This document shows positions 36,691 to 47,291 of a stretch of 64,000 nucleotides of DNA, piece by piece. The position numbers and the translations under genes were made by a program. Under the pieces are notes generated by a model that saw only the letters and a program-made list of their open reading frames with translations, ran no database searches and was not told where the DNA came from. Every line of letters starts with the position of its first letter. Positions within the stretch are counted from its first letter, which is position 1. The stretch spans positions 24,559,900 to 24,623,899 of the forward strand of contig CM044958.1 in assembly GCA_024516035.1 (NCBI GenBank), given 5' to 3'. Source of the stretch: Bactericera cockerelli. Taxonomy: Eukaryota; Arthropoda; Insecta; Hemiptera; Triozidae.

Positions 36691-36874
36691 TTGGGTGGAA
36701 GAGATTGCCACAGACAATAACCCCGCCCCTTAGGTAGGACATTAGCTTTATTCTCTTTTTTGTTCTTGTTTCATTGTTCAATCTCTCTATTTTTCTTTGT
36801 TATTTGATTGTGTTGTACTGTAAATATATTGTACTTTGTCTTTACCTAACAAAGAGTAATATAATAATAATAAT
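36691..36874 (+). mobile_element. 5'-truncated LINE 3' tail ending in (AAT)n
   Basis: The stretch from TTGGGTGGAAGAGATTGCCA, via CCCGCCCCTTAGGTAGGACA, to TAACAAAGAGTAATATAATA then (ATA)n is homologous to 20036 and 38731. Confidence 0.65.
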
Positions 36875-36919
36875 ATTTCATGCAACAGATCATTAACAAT
36901 GTAAAAATAGAATATACCC

Positions 36920-36995
36920 TTTTAAAGGAGGCCCTTGCCCATTAATTTGGGTGGCAATGGGGCTTTATAAATTATAAATAAAATAATAATATGTT
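36920..36995 (+). mobile_element. RTE-like LINE 3' tail fragment
   Basis: AAAGGAGGCCCTTGCCCATT followed by GGGTGGCAATGGGGCTTTATAA and an (AAT)n end recalls the 3' tails of insect RTE-type LINEs (GGAGGCC...TGCCCAGCAGTGGG). Assignment is from memory of the motif and tentative. Confidence 0.4.
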
Positions 36996-37612
36996 CCCCG
37001 TGTGAATATATCATCCCCTGCATGCTGCATGAGCAGGAAGTCAGGGTCCAGGTAAACAGGCTACTGTGATGACGTGAATATGCGGGTTGGTTTACCAACC
37101 AGTGGTTGGACTTTTTTTTGGGATAGACTCGAGTCTTATTTGGGCAGCAAGGAGTCTATTAATTTAATGTATATCAGTGGAGTGGACCAACATAGAGGGT
37201 TATCATTCTGTTTGAAACTTTCAAGAGACTCTTTGTAATTTTGAGGGGAGCGAGGATAAGTCACAAAGGCCCCGTCACTTGTAAGACACTGTATGAAGTG
37301 CCAGACCAACAGTAAAACAAGCAATGTGCATATTGTGCAAGTGCATACATAAACACTGAGCTCGTCGCATATTTATCTCGGGTTGTTAGGGTGCAATTAA
37401 CACTCAGCATTCAGAGAAGTTGAGAGGAAAACACCACAGAGTCAAGGTCCCGTTGGCATGAAGGAAAATTTCAACTTTAAATACATACCTACCCTACTGT
37501 TTTCATGTCACCTGATACACTCTAGTAATTGCCGTTTTGGGGATGAAAAGCCAACTGTTGCTTGACTTTACATAAATGGATATATCATAATAATAATAAA
37601 AGTGGAAGTTTA
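36996..37612. other. No gene seen
   Basis: Unassigned DNA. Confidence 0.4.
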
Positions 37613-37760
37613 TAATGCGCTCACAGGGTTTCCTACCACCTAAGCTTAGACTTGCTATTATGTGGTCACATCCTCAAATAAATGAGGAAAAATCCAAGCA
37701 TCGGGTGAGATCCGATCACCCGATCCACGGACCCATGTGCTAGCGGTTGGATTGTTCACA
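37613..37760 (-). repeat. tRNA-derived SINE (family D), diverged copy
   Basis: TACCACCTAAGC, TGTGGTCACATCCTCAAATA then AATGAGGAAAAATCC, and a degraded tRNA head ending CTAGCGGTTGGATTGTTC match 58137-58315 and 25258-25385. Confidence 0.6.
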
Positions 37761-38500
37761 TTTTTCTTACTGAACATTAAATTAAATTTATAATTTAATA
37801 GATAAGTAATAAAGTGGTAGGTAAGATAAGGGCTCACTTCCCGTCAGTTCAATGGAACATATCGCACCAAGTCTATGTAGATATATCTAATGTAAAGAAG
37901 GCTAAGCCTACCTACCTACCCTAAATTTATATTATAAACTTTGCCAGGAAAAATGTTCAATACACAAGAAGGTACAATGGTTTTATTTATAAGGAAGCAA
38001 CTACTGCTTACCGCCACTACCTACCTAGTTACTATTTGCTTTCTGTTTCCAAATTGCAACCAAGTGCATTCTGTGCTTACTAACGCCTTGTTTATTGTTT
38101 ACCTGAGAACCTATACTGAGAGTCAAGTGCATTATTTCTCCTATGCACTTGAGAAACCTATTTGCGTCTCAGTGCACGTTGCACTCACTGCCTAGTAACT
38201 GATAACAATAACAAGAACAACAAGCATCAACAATGCTATTAATACGAGTGGAATTAATTAAGAGGGTATAGGTATGAAAAAACGGTACCATATGTACGTA
38301 TGTATAATTGCTATAGATCATAGCTACTACATAATCTTTTTATCTTAATACATACCTATTGTATAAAATCCATTTACATTGATTCATAATCAACAGAACT
38401 CCGAAACAGCCGGACTAAATGACTACCAACTCCTTACTCAGTTCAGAGTCTCCTTTTGGTATTAGGTGCGTCCCTACCTACTAAGAAAGGATTATTTTTA
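37761..38500. other. No gene seen
   Basis: An 84-codon frame at 37941-38195 has no recognised domain. Confidence 0.35.
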
Positions 38501-38540
38501 CTTCCGATAAATTTCTAATATTAGAAATCGGAAGTATTTA
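38501..38540 (+). repeat. Family A hairpin end only
   Basis: ACTTCCGATAAATTTCTAAT then ATTAGAAATCGGAAGTATT, the left-terminal hairpin of family A without the rest of the element. Confidence 0.7.
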
Positions 38541-38620
38541 AACATTCCAATAAAGATGCCAGACAAAGACAAAGTCCTCAACGGCGACAAAGTGCCTGGT
38601 TATAGCTAGTTATAATATAA

Positions 38621-38690
38621 CTAGCCGCGTTGCGGACAGGACTGCGGTGCGTGTGAGTTTATCGAGGCATGGCCAACTTGATCTGTTTGA
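38621..38690 (-). mobile_element. Helitron 3' end fragment
   Basis: On the minus strand the sequence ends CCGC-AAC-GCGG-CTAG|TT, a hairpin directly followed by CTAG and T at 38621-38624. Nearby GAGGCATGGCCAACTTG recalls the subterminal sequence of the other Helitrons here. The 5' part is lost. Confidence 0.5.
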
Positions 38691-38730
38691 AAAAAAAAAA
38701 TAGAAAATATTCATTGTCCTGTAGAACGCG

Positions 38731-38896
38731 TTGGCTGGAAGAGATTGCCACAGGCAATAACCCCGCCCTTTAGGTAGGACATTATTGTTATTTTCTTTTT
38801 TACTTATTTATTTTGTAATTTCTTTGTTTTTTCTTAATTTTATACTGTTAGCATTGTACTCTGTCCTCCTAATAAAGCATACTATAATAATAATAA
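38731..38896 (+). mobile_element. 5'-truncated LINE 3' tail interrupted at its (AAT)n end
   Basis: The same family as 20036 and 36691 (TTGGCTGGAAGAGATTGCCA to TAATAAAGCATACTATAATA then ATAATAA). The tail is directly followed by the TC of a Helitron at 38897. Confidence 0.65.
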
Positions 38897-39134
38897 TCTT
38901 AATATATAAATGTCAAAGACACTGACTGACTAACCACTGACTGATCATCGCTCTACAGCCCAAACCGTAAGTCCTAGGAAGCTGAAATTTGGTAGGTAGC
39001 TTTGTCTTATAGTCTAGATGTGCAATAAGACGGGATTTTTCGAAACTCCCACTACAACACCTGCCATTGGCGAAAAAGGATTTTTTGCTTTCACGGCCAT
39101 GCCTCGGCCCGCAAAGCGGGCGACAGCCCGCTAG
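38897..39134 (+). mobile_element. 238-bp non-autonomous Helitron
   Basis: The left end is A|TCTTAATATATAAATGTCA. The right end has hairpin GCGGGC-GACA-GCCCGC overlapping CTAG|T (39131-39135). A second copy, inverted, lies at 52528-52775 and is nearly identical along its length. No coding; it must be moved by proteins from an autonomous Helitron. Confidence 0.8.
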
Positions 39135-39135
39135 T

Positions 39136-39260
39136 ATTTAATAAATAAATAAACCTTTATTTGGAACAGAAATATTACATACATCAAAATTAATACATAC
39201 ATCAAAACAACTGGTTCCAATTCAGCTCATTTGCTGAGGTACTCGGTAATAATAACGCGG
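39136..39260 (-). mobile_element. LINE-like 3' end, minus strand
   Basis: On the minus strand this reads CCAAATAAAGGTTTATTTAT followed by TTATTAAATA, a polyadenylation-like AATAAA and (TTTA)n tail common in insect LINEs. The inner extent is uncertain. Confidence 0.4.
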
Positions 39261-39444
39261 CCAAAAAATAATTTTACAACAAAACTTATTTACCTAATCA
39301 TTCCTGGGGAATCTACCTTTCTTTGAAAATAGGGCGCATCTCTTTGAAAAATAATCGGTCCCAAACGAAAATATTTTAGAACTCGTATGTTCTCAGCGGC
39401 TCGAGAATGAAAAAAAGATTCAGCTCAAATTACAGAACAGGACG

Positions 39445-39755
39445 CCAGATTTGATTATGAAAAACCTCAACTTTTAAATATTGGACAGCTCTTAATAGTT
39501 CTTATACAACATCACTGCCAAAAGAAACCATACTAAATTTCAGCTCAATTGGACTTGTACTTCCCGAGATATGTCTCATATATGTCAGAACTACAATAAG
39601 CTCATTTAAAAGCTCAGCTTTTGTAAAATTGACTTTCTTTGATGCGCATAATCATAATTAGACTGTCATTGGTAAACTATGCAAAATTTCAACTCAATCC
39701 TACTTGTGGTTCTCGAGTTATAGAAGGACAAACATACACATACATACACACTATA
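39445..39755 (+). repeat. Family C interspersed repeat
   Basis: Homologous to 35040-35360 (AAACCATACTAAATTTCAGC, TTGGACTTGTACTTCCCGAG, GACTGTCATTGGTAA), also ending near a CA-rich run. Confidence 0.7.
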
Positions 39756-40230
39756 CAAATTATTTTATAATAATAATTATAAGATAATAATACCTAGGTA
39801 TGTTGTAATAATTAATTATGTGTGGTCGATGGAGGTGCGTATACGTTTAGTATTTTCCGTCTGAAAATTGCTATCACTACTTTGTAGGACATGGAAGTGG
39901 ATTCATTATCTTCGCTGATATTAATTAATTATTCATATGAATGTAGCTTTAAGTACTTAGAACTTTCTTGCTTCTTTAGATTAAACATTTTTTTTTTTTT
40001 TTTTAATACACACTGATATATCCTTTTGGGAGGATATATCAGCAATAACTGAAGTGTACTTATATTAAACTATATAATGAGTGTCGGCCTATGAACAGTG
40101 TTGTTATTTTTAGCCGATAGAATTGGTCATCTTTTTTAATTAGAGCGTCTAAGCTATAGGTACTATTGAATGTGATGGCTAAGGATGTGTCCATACGAGG
40201 CCAAGCCCAGTGAGAGAAGTTTCATTCAGA
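39756..40230. other. No gene seen; poly-T near 39990-40004
   Basis: AT-rich unassigned DNA. AGGATATATC recurs near 40020-40040. Confidence 0.4.
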
Positions 40231-40310
40231 AGGACTGGTGGTCAACTCCCTCAGGCTTCATTTAGCAGGACTGGTGGTCAACTCCTTCAGGCTTCATTTA
40301 GCAGGACTCT
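40231..40310. repeat. 36-bp tandem repeat
   Basis: AGGACTGGTGGTCAACTCC begins at 40231 and again at 40267, and a third partial unit starts at 40303. The unit is twelve codons, so frames stay open, but no gene is indicated. Confidence 0.8.
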
Positions 40311-40315
40311 TACAC

Positions 40316-40908
40316 CCATAATCCCCAAATCTTCCTTTCAACCGCACTCTGATTGGTTATTATTTTTATCTGACCTGATTACAGAGTTTCCAGTGAAACC
40401 CTAACAATTAACACTGCGACCTAGTTAGATCTATTGTGACCAGTTCATTCTATTTGGTTTTTTTTTTTCAATTTTAGCGCTTTAACTATGTCAGTTGACA
40501 GGTGGTTCGCGCCGATTCCTTAGTATTGAACAAGTGTGTACAGTTCAATTGTTTTCATGTAATTTAGAAGGGAATCAGCGCTCTCGACGGAGTCTGACAG
40601 AGCTGGACTATTTGGTTTTAACATCCTGATTGAGATAGATTATAGTCAGGACGGGGCTTGTACAATCCATTTACTGGGAATCGTACCTAACACCCAGGGT
40701 AATGCCAGCCTCACGTGTTTGGAGGGAACAGTTTTCCTTCGAAAAGTCTGCCCCAGCCGGGGATCGAACTCGGGATCTCCGGACTACGGGCAGTAGTCAC
40801 AGCCGTCATGCCACGGAGGCTGGACTCTGACTGGTTAATTTTAAGGAAATAACCACTCACAGTGCGGTGTGTGACGGTTGAAAGGGAAATTTGGGGATTA
40901 TGAAGGCG
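40316..40908. other. Possible inverted-arm element around a SINE
   Basis: CATAATCCCCAAATCTTCCT then TTCAACCGCAC near 40316 is the inverse of GTGCGGTGTGTGACGGTTGA then AAGGGAAATTTGGGGATTATG near 40862. The arms flank a family E SINE. Could be a MITE into which the SINE inserted. Confidence 0.4.
40644..40824 (-). repeat. tRNA-derived SINE (family E), minus strand
   Basis: On the minus strand the head reads CCAGCCTCCGTGGCATGACG and has the B box GAGTTCGATCCCCGG. The body has GAAAACTGTTCCCTCCAAAC and CACGTGAGGCTGG. A plus-strand copy lies at 56169-56463. Confidence 0.75.
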
Positions 40909-41108
40909 AGTGTTTTCTGTAAGCGAGATTTCTGTAGCCCGTTCCAGAAACACTGTTTTCCAATACTTTACCATGGTAATTATTATACATGTATTACAGG
41001 GTATTGTTGGTTTCTTTTTTTTTTTTAAACAATACGGGGTTTATTTATCTAAGGGTCATAGCTGCACCAATCTTATGAAACTTTCACAGAATGCTAAGAA
41101 TGATAATA

Positions 41109-43315
41109 CAGGGTGGACCAAAAAAACGTTTACACCCGTTAATGGTAGATTACTGACGACATTTCCAGGCCGGATCTGGAATCCGTTTTGTCGGATTCGC
41201 CTTCGTAACTGCACAAAGTGATTTTTTGTAACTTTCCAAAAAAGTCCGACTTTGGCTTATTCTTCGGGTCAGTGCTTTGTTTCTGTTTAAGATGAGTTGA
41301 TTCTGAACAGTTCTGCAGAAAGCCAACAAAATTTCGATGTTTTAAGCTACACTATTTTGTTTTTTACGGTTTGGTTTGTCATATTTTTTCACACCTGAAC
41401 AGAAAAAAAAAACACACGAAAAAACTTTTTTACTAAATAAAACACTCGACATTTGTCCGAACAAATTTTGGCACAGACACGGGCAAGTTTGATAAAAGTT
41501 GGCGGCCGCCCCGAGGATGCTAAAAAATAATTTTACGATTTTTTATCACGTGATCTTCTGGGAAAAATTATTAGATGTTTGTTAAAAACTCTTCAAAATT
41601 CCTAAGAGTTTTCTAGCTGTAGACTGTGTAAGGGCGTCTTGTATTGTTTACAAAATTTGTTTACATTGCTGTTTTTGAATACCGCGGTCTTACATGTCTT
41701 CATCAGCCAGTTTAGGAAAATTCAAATGATAGTTTTCGTGCTTTACAGATTGTCAGTGGTGTTAGCTAGATGTGCTAGTGGTGCTAAGGGTATTAGTCGC
41801 ATGATCGATGTTCAATTCTCGGCGATCAATATTTTTTTAATTATCAAAAAAAATCTGATGGAATATTTTATTCATACCTGTATCTGACTTGTTGTAACAC
41901 CAACAACTTATGGTTTTTTTGGAGGTAATACCATATGTAAATTGAGTTATATCAGATACTATTGGTATCACAATTCACATAATTATTATTCATGTAAGAC
42001 CCTGAGAGACTGCCTTGATAATGGATGGTTTTTCTTATGCTTCCCTAAGAGAGAAAATAAACTGGTGAATTTTCCTAACGAAAGTAGAGTTCATAAAATA
42101 ATGAAAGGTAAATATGTAGGTAGGTTCTTCTATCATAAACAATACTAATAAAATAACAAATATTTACCGACTGCCAACTTCTAATAGAAATCCTGAAAAA
42201 AAAACAAGATAATATTTTGTAAAATGAATAAAATTTTATTATGTTTTATACTATTTGGGTATAATCAAAAAGGTATTAAAAATAAACATTTTGTCTGAGT
42301 ATGTTCAATGAGAAACGATTAGAAGCGCACGATTAGCTCAGTGGTAAGCTAGTCACTTGCCATGCGGAAGATCCCACCCGGGTCCGAACGCCAGAGACAG
42401 CAAATACACAATAGACCGTCTAATGTTGCGGAAGATTTCAGGTTTTTCTGTCAGGTCATCAAATGCCAACAGGATTCTTGCTACCAGATTCTGCTACTCT
42501 TGCGTCTCCACTGGTATTTCGTAAACTATGTTTTTCACGTGATCCCAAATGTTCCTGTTGGCAGCTCCATATTCTGCCAAATGCAAATCTGCCATTTCAG
42601 AATCCGAATAATAATTATTATGTAACTTGTACTAAAAAAACTCAAGAAGTTTAAAAATAATATTTCATAGAATGCAGAAAAATATGCTTGAAAACTATCA
42701 TCGAGAAACAAACAATCATTCATTTGACTGGCCTTTAATTAATTCAAGGAAAATATATTATCAGACATAAATAGCTAATTACTCTTTGAGTACAAGACGA
42801 CCCTACACGGTCAATACTTTTAAGATTTTGAACATCATTTTTTGAGACTTACCTGGTTCGTTTTCCCAGAAGATCACGTGATAAAAAATCGTAAAATTAT
42901 TTTTTAGCATCCTTGGGGTGGCCGCCAACTTTTATCAAACTTGCCCATGTCTGTGCCAAAATTTGCTCGGGAAAATCTTGAGTGTTTCAAAGTGTAAAAA
43001 ACTTACATGAGAATTTTTTTTCTATTCAGGTGTCAAAAAAGATGCCAAACCAAATCGTAAAAAACAAAGTAGTGTAGCTAGAAACATCGAAATTTTGTTG
43101 GCTTTCTGCAGAAATGTTCAGAATCAACTCATCTTAAATAGGAAAAAAGTTCTGACCTGAAGAATAAGCCAAAGTCGGACTTTTTCAGAAAGTTGCAAAA
43201 AATCACTTTGTGCAGTTATAAAGGCGAATCCGAAAAAACGGATTGCAGATCCGGCCTGGAAATGTCGTCAGTAATCTACCATTAACGGGTGTAAACGTTT
43301 TTTTGGTCCACCCTG
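41109..43315. mobile_element. 2.2-kb near-palindromic element, CAGGGTGGACC ends
   Basis: Two arms of about 450 bp (41109-41563 and 42865-43315) are inverted copies. CAGGGTGGACCAAAAAAACG pairs with CGTTTTTTTGGTCCACCCTG, and the match continues inward to ATCACGTGATCTTCTGGGAA. Flanks are ATA on the left and TATA on the right, consistent with a TA duplication. The 1.3-kb loop has no transposase. It holds a tRNA-like head at 42321 and small open frames I do not recognise. Confidence 0.8.
42321..42395 (+). repeat. tRNA-like SINE head
   Basis: CGATTAGCTCAGTGGTAAGC (A box) is followed by CACCCGGGTCCGAACGCC (B-box-like, one substitution). It resembles the heads inside the Helitron at 44570, 46264 and 48122. 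No acceptor stem, so not a functional tRNA. Confidence 0.6.
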
Positions 43316-44351
43316 TATAAGAAAATTCAGTACAGAAATGGAAATGACCTTGGATAAAAACAGGATGTACAGAAAAGGAAAGATTCTCAGGAGCCTTCAA
43401 GTCCTCTTGCTGAAACTGTTTGGTGTCATGGACCATGGACCAGGAGATGAAACTGTGTCAGCTTGAACAACTTGAGGGCAACTTGGGCTCTCAGTCCTCA
43501 ATCTCAGATTCCTACATGGGCGAGCAATGTGAGCATTATGTAAATCAGGAAAAAGCTATTACCTACCTGAGACGTTGGGTATATTTCCTCTAGAAGCTCT
43601 GAGATGCCTTGGATCAGCTGAAGGATGTAGGTATTCCAGACCCAGGGATTAAATGCAGGTTATCCAAACACCCAACTAAAACTACACCTACTTGTAAAAA
43701 TATTTTAACACAAACACATCATTACAAAAAAAAACAATATGAGATTTAAACTGACAAATTATGGCTTTTATAAACTTTACAGCAGATAATGTATTATTTT
43801 ATACAGTCAACTATAAATATATTTATGAAAAGAACATTATAGATGGATAGATAGATATTTATAAAATAAACAAATAGAAATATGTAATTAATTTTAGTTA
43901 AAATGCGATTGCTTATGGCAATGAAAAAGGGATTTAGCTACACCTACATTAAAAAAAATAATTAGAGATAAAAACTTGGAGAAACCAATTTGGTTATCGA
44001 AAGAGCACACTTATTAAATTACAAACGTAACAACAAAATTATGTTTTATGATTTTAAAAACAATAAATTTACTATGTCAAAATTCCGTTATTTCTTTAAC
44101 ACTTTTACAACATGAAAAAACGTGTTCTCAAAAGAATAGAAGCACAACACACGCGACGACCACTCACACCGGAACACAGGCAAGAACTCACGACTGAAAC
44201 AAAACAGAACCGAGCGGGAGCGAGATGAAGAAAACTGAATGAGTGATACTGTGCACATTCTTGATTCTGATATACAGGGTCAACCAACCTGATGATTGTG
44301 ATCACGATATCGACGGTAATGATGAAAAGTTGAGTAATTATATAATGATTA
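43316..44351. other. No gene seen
   Basis: Unassigned DNA up to the Helitron boundary. TATACAGGGTCAACCAACC near 44272 resembles the start of a CAGGGT-type element without a partner end. Confidence 0.35.
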
Positions 44352-44569
44352 CTAGCGGGCTACGCCCGCTTCGCGTGGCCAAGGCATGGCCACATTTTTG
44401 TTAAGGCATCTAAGGTCAATTCCAGCTAGCTCGAGAGTTTGCCCCTGTGCCTTATTTATCGTCATGGCAAAACATAGTTTTATGGGTAACTCTTTTGAAA
44501 TTAAAGTGGTAGTCGGAAATCACATTAGATTCCAAGTGCATAGTTGCTAATGAACAGATTAAATGAGCA

Positions 44570-44645
44570 CCCAAATAGCTCAGTGGTTAAGCACTCGCTT
44601 GCCATGCGGAATGTCCCGGGTTCGAACCCCCGCGCCGACAAAAAA
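44570..44645 (+). repeat. tRNA-like SINE head in Helitron unit 1
   Basis: AAATAGCTCAGTGGTTAAGC, a CTCGCTTGCCATGCGG anticodon-arm-like part, and GGGTTCGAACCCCCGCG. Both promoter boxes are intact. The anticodon loop could read GCC (Gly), but the acceptor stem is absent. Confidence 0.7.
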
Positions 44646-44666
44646 AATCCTGTGTACCTACATATA

Positions 44667-45150
44667 CCGTTTCACCTGCACCAGCCCCTGTGAATATAAC
44701 TGCCTCGATAATGTTTTTTTTTTTTTAAGGATGTAATTTGAAGCCGCGTGCCGTTACACAATTTCGGGGGTCTCAGATTTTTTAGTAATATTATTGGTGC
44801 TCCAACTGAAGGCATAGCCGATGGGGTGGCAAGCCAGGAGTATTTAGTGTATTAAGAAATTCGGTTGGGTAATGGATGGCTTCTTCCTCTTCCACAACAG
44901 TGTCTACGGATTCGTAAGTTGATAGTTCAGAAGGCATTCTTTTTAAAAAGTCATTATTAATTTCCAGAGCATTATCATTCTTTGGTGTTAGTATGGCCCT
45001 TATCTTTAGCCAAAAAGGGACAACAACACTTGGGTCATCTAGATTGGGGTAGATAGTGTCTAGGAAGGTGTTGTAATCGACTAATAACTGACAGTGTTCG
45101 GTAGGAATTACAATTTTTTCATTTTGTTCAGGTAACTGTCCATCACCTAT
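44667..45150 (-). pseudogene. Helitron helicase C-terminal fragment, unit 1
   Basis: Homologous to the C-terminal part of the 48132-49331 frame (KRMPSELSTYESVDTVVEEE, then the NPPGLPPH and VGAPIILL region), but with substitutions and small indels that break the frame. It joins directly to the upstream helicase segment at 45157 through a deletion ending at GAAGC|TATATGCC. Confidence 0.75.
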
Positions 45151-45156
45151 CCGAAG

Positions 45157-45432
45157 CTATATGCCGCCTACCATTTTGAGGCTTCTGAATGAAGTAGGTC
45201 CTCGCACTTTATGTAGAAGTAATCGTAGGTAGAAACATTCTGAGTCATTCGGATGTACGGTATAAACTCTACCAAGAACGTGGTCTTTTTTTACACCCGG
45301 ATGTCCTGGAACAATTGATCCTTTTTTCCTTCTTTGGAACATTTTGTTTTTCCATACATAAAATGCTGGTACTTCATTATAAAAAAGAGTTTTCGCAGAT
45401 TCATCCTGGTTGCATAGTTGGAAAAACCCCAT
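45157..45432 (-). pseudogene. Helitron helicase upstream segment, unit 1
   Basis: A 91-codon frame with GFFQLCNQDESAKTLFYNEV, GRVYTVHPNDSECFYLRLLL and HKVRGPTSFRSLK. These are hallmarks of the region just before the helicase core in Helitron RepHel proteins. The frame is cut at both sides, and the helicase core that should follow is deleted. The translation is the same as that of the copy at 47016-47291. Confidence 0.8.
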
Positions 45433-46263
45433 TAATGTTGTTTTGGGCGGGTTGTCAATTCTCTGTTGGCTACCCTTTGTCCATTTTCAAAGTGGACGGC
45501 CCAATGTATGACAGGAGAGTATCTTTCATGAATCGAAAAACATAGTATTCGCCATCCAGCTTGACCATAAGTTGAGAACCCCTAAAAAATTTCTTTTAAA
45601 ATTTGTTTCTTATTGTTCCCCTACATCACAAAAAAAGCTGTCTGCCAAATTTCAAGTCATTCAGCTGAACCCTTTTTGAGTATCTGACAACACTCTAAAA
45701 ATGACTAATTTTGACCATAAGTCCATAAGTTGAGAACCCCTGTTTCCTTTTAAAAAAAATCCGTTCTTAGTACGCCCCTACATCATAAGGGGAAGCTTCC
45801 TGCAAAATTTCAAGTTAATCGGCCTAGCCGTTTAGGCTCTCTTGGCAGACCTTACTCTTGAAAAAGCAACATAGAGCTGACCGTGGGAGAAGCAATCGTT
45901 CTAAGGTCAATTCCAGCTAGCTCAAGAGTTTGCCCCTGTGTCTTATTTATCGTCATGGCAAAACATAGTTTTCTGGGGAATTGAACTCTTTTGAAATTAA
46001 AGTGGTAGTCGGAAATCACATTAGAACCCAAGAGAGAGATGGGAGGGCACTACAACGAAATCAGTAGGTGCCCTACAGCGCCGCACTTGAAGTAATGATA
46101 TTTTTCGGTTCCAAGTGCGGTTAGCTTTTAGAGAAGGTGGGTTTTTAGTGGGTGGAAATCCCACACCCCAGGCAGGATCTGGGTGTCTTTGAAAGATTTT
46201 TTCCTGCCTTCCATTAAAAAAACCCCAAGTGCATAGTTGCTAATGAACAGATTAAATGAGCAC

Positions 46264-46335
46264 ACAAATAGCTCAGTGGTTAAGCACTCGCTTACGATGC
46301 GGAAGGTCCCGGGTTCGAACCCCCGCGCCGACAAA
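46264..46335 (+). repeat. tRNA-like SINE head in Helitron unit 2
   Basis: As at 48122, with TAGCTCAGTGG and GGGTTCGAACCCCC. The anticodon loop reads TTACGAT where unit 1 has TTGCCAT. Confidence 0.7.
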
Positions 46336-46349
46336 AATAATCCTGTGTA

Positions 46350-46352
<3 letters not shown>

Positions 46353-46403
<51 letters not shown>

Positions 46404-46519
46404 CATAACATTGTTTACAAAAATTACAATTGAAAACAACAATACTAATGTTCACTATTATACTTATAAATAGTTTTACAAGTTATCAAAATATAAAGGG
46501 TACCTATCTAATGCATATA
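46353..46519 (-). mobile_element. Short retroposed insert with 47-nt poly-A and TACAT duplication
   Basis: A 167-bp sequence ending (minus strand) in 47 A interrupts unit 2. TACAT flanks it on both sides (46348-46352, 46520-46524). The uninterrupted target GTGTACATATACC is present at the equivalent place in unit 3 (near 48205). The source RNA is not recognised. Confidence 0.7.
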
Positions 46520-46527
46520 TACATATA

Positions 46528-47010
46528 CCGTTTCACCTGCACCAGCTCCTGTGAATATAACTGCCTCGATAATGTTTTTTTTTTAAGGATGTAATTTGAA
46601 GCCGCGTGCCGTTACACAATTTCGGGGGTCTCAGATTTCTTAGTAATATTATTGGTGCTCCAACCTTAAGGCATGGCCGATGGGGTGGCAAGCCAGGAGG
46701 ATTTCGTGTATTAAGAAATTCGGTTGGGTAATGGATGGCTTCTTCCTCTTCCACAACAGTGTCTACGGATTCGTAAGTTGATAGTTCAGAAGGCATTCTT
46801 TTTAAAAAGTCATTATTAATTTCCAGAGCATTATCATTCTTTGGTGTTAGTATGGCCCTTATCTTTATCCAAAAAGGGACAACAACACTTGGGTCATCTA
46901 GATTGGGGTAGATAGTGTCTAGGAAGGTGTTGTAATCGACTAATAACTGACAGTGTTCGGTAGGAATTACAATTTTTTCATTTTGTTCAGGTAACTGTCC
47001 ATCACCTATC
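46528..47010 (-). pseudogene. Helitron helicase C-terminal fragment, unit 2
   Basis: Almost the same as the end of the 48132-49331 frame, with LKVGAPIILLRNLRPPKLCN near its C-terminus. The helicase core is missing; the fragment abuts the upstream segment at 47016. Confidence 0.8.
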
Positions 47011-47015
47011 CGAAG

Positions 47016-47291
47016 CTATATGCCGCCTACCATTTTGAGGCTTCTGAATGAAGTAGGTCCTCGCACTTTATGTAGAAGTAATCGTAGGTAGAAACATTCT
47101 GAGTCATTCGGATGTACGGTATAAACTCTACCAAGAACGTGGTCTTTTTTTACACCCGGATGTCCTGGAACAATTGATCCTTTTTTCCTTCTTTGGAACA
47201 TTTTGTTTTTCCATACATAAAATGCTGGTACTTCATTATAAAAAAGAGTTTTCGCAGATTCATCCTGGTTGCATAGTTGGAAAAACCCCAT
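47016..47291 (-). pseudogene. Helitron helicase upstream segment, unit 2
   Basis: The same 91-residue translation as 45157-45432 (GRVYTVHPN, LLLHKVRGPTSF). It marks the second copy of the same internally deleted unit. Confidence 0.8.

Noticed and set aside
41639..42654. Transposase genes in the loop of the 2.2-kb palindromic element
   Set aside because: The small frames there show no catalytic motif or DNA-binding domain.
44272..44300. TATACAGGGTCAACCAACC as another CAGGGT-type element
   Set aside because: No inverted partner end was found in the window.
45157..47291. Two independent host genes with the same 91-residue product
   Set aside because: They are copies of a Helitron helicase segment within tandem units.
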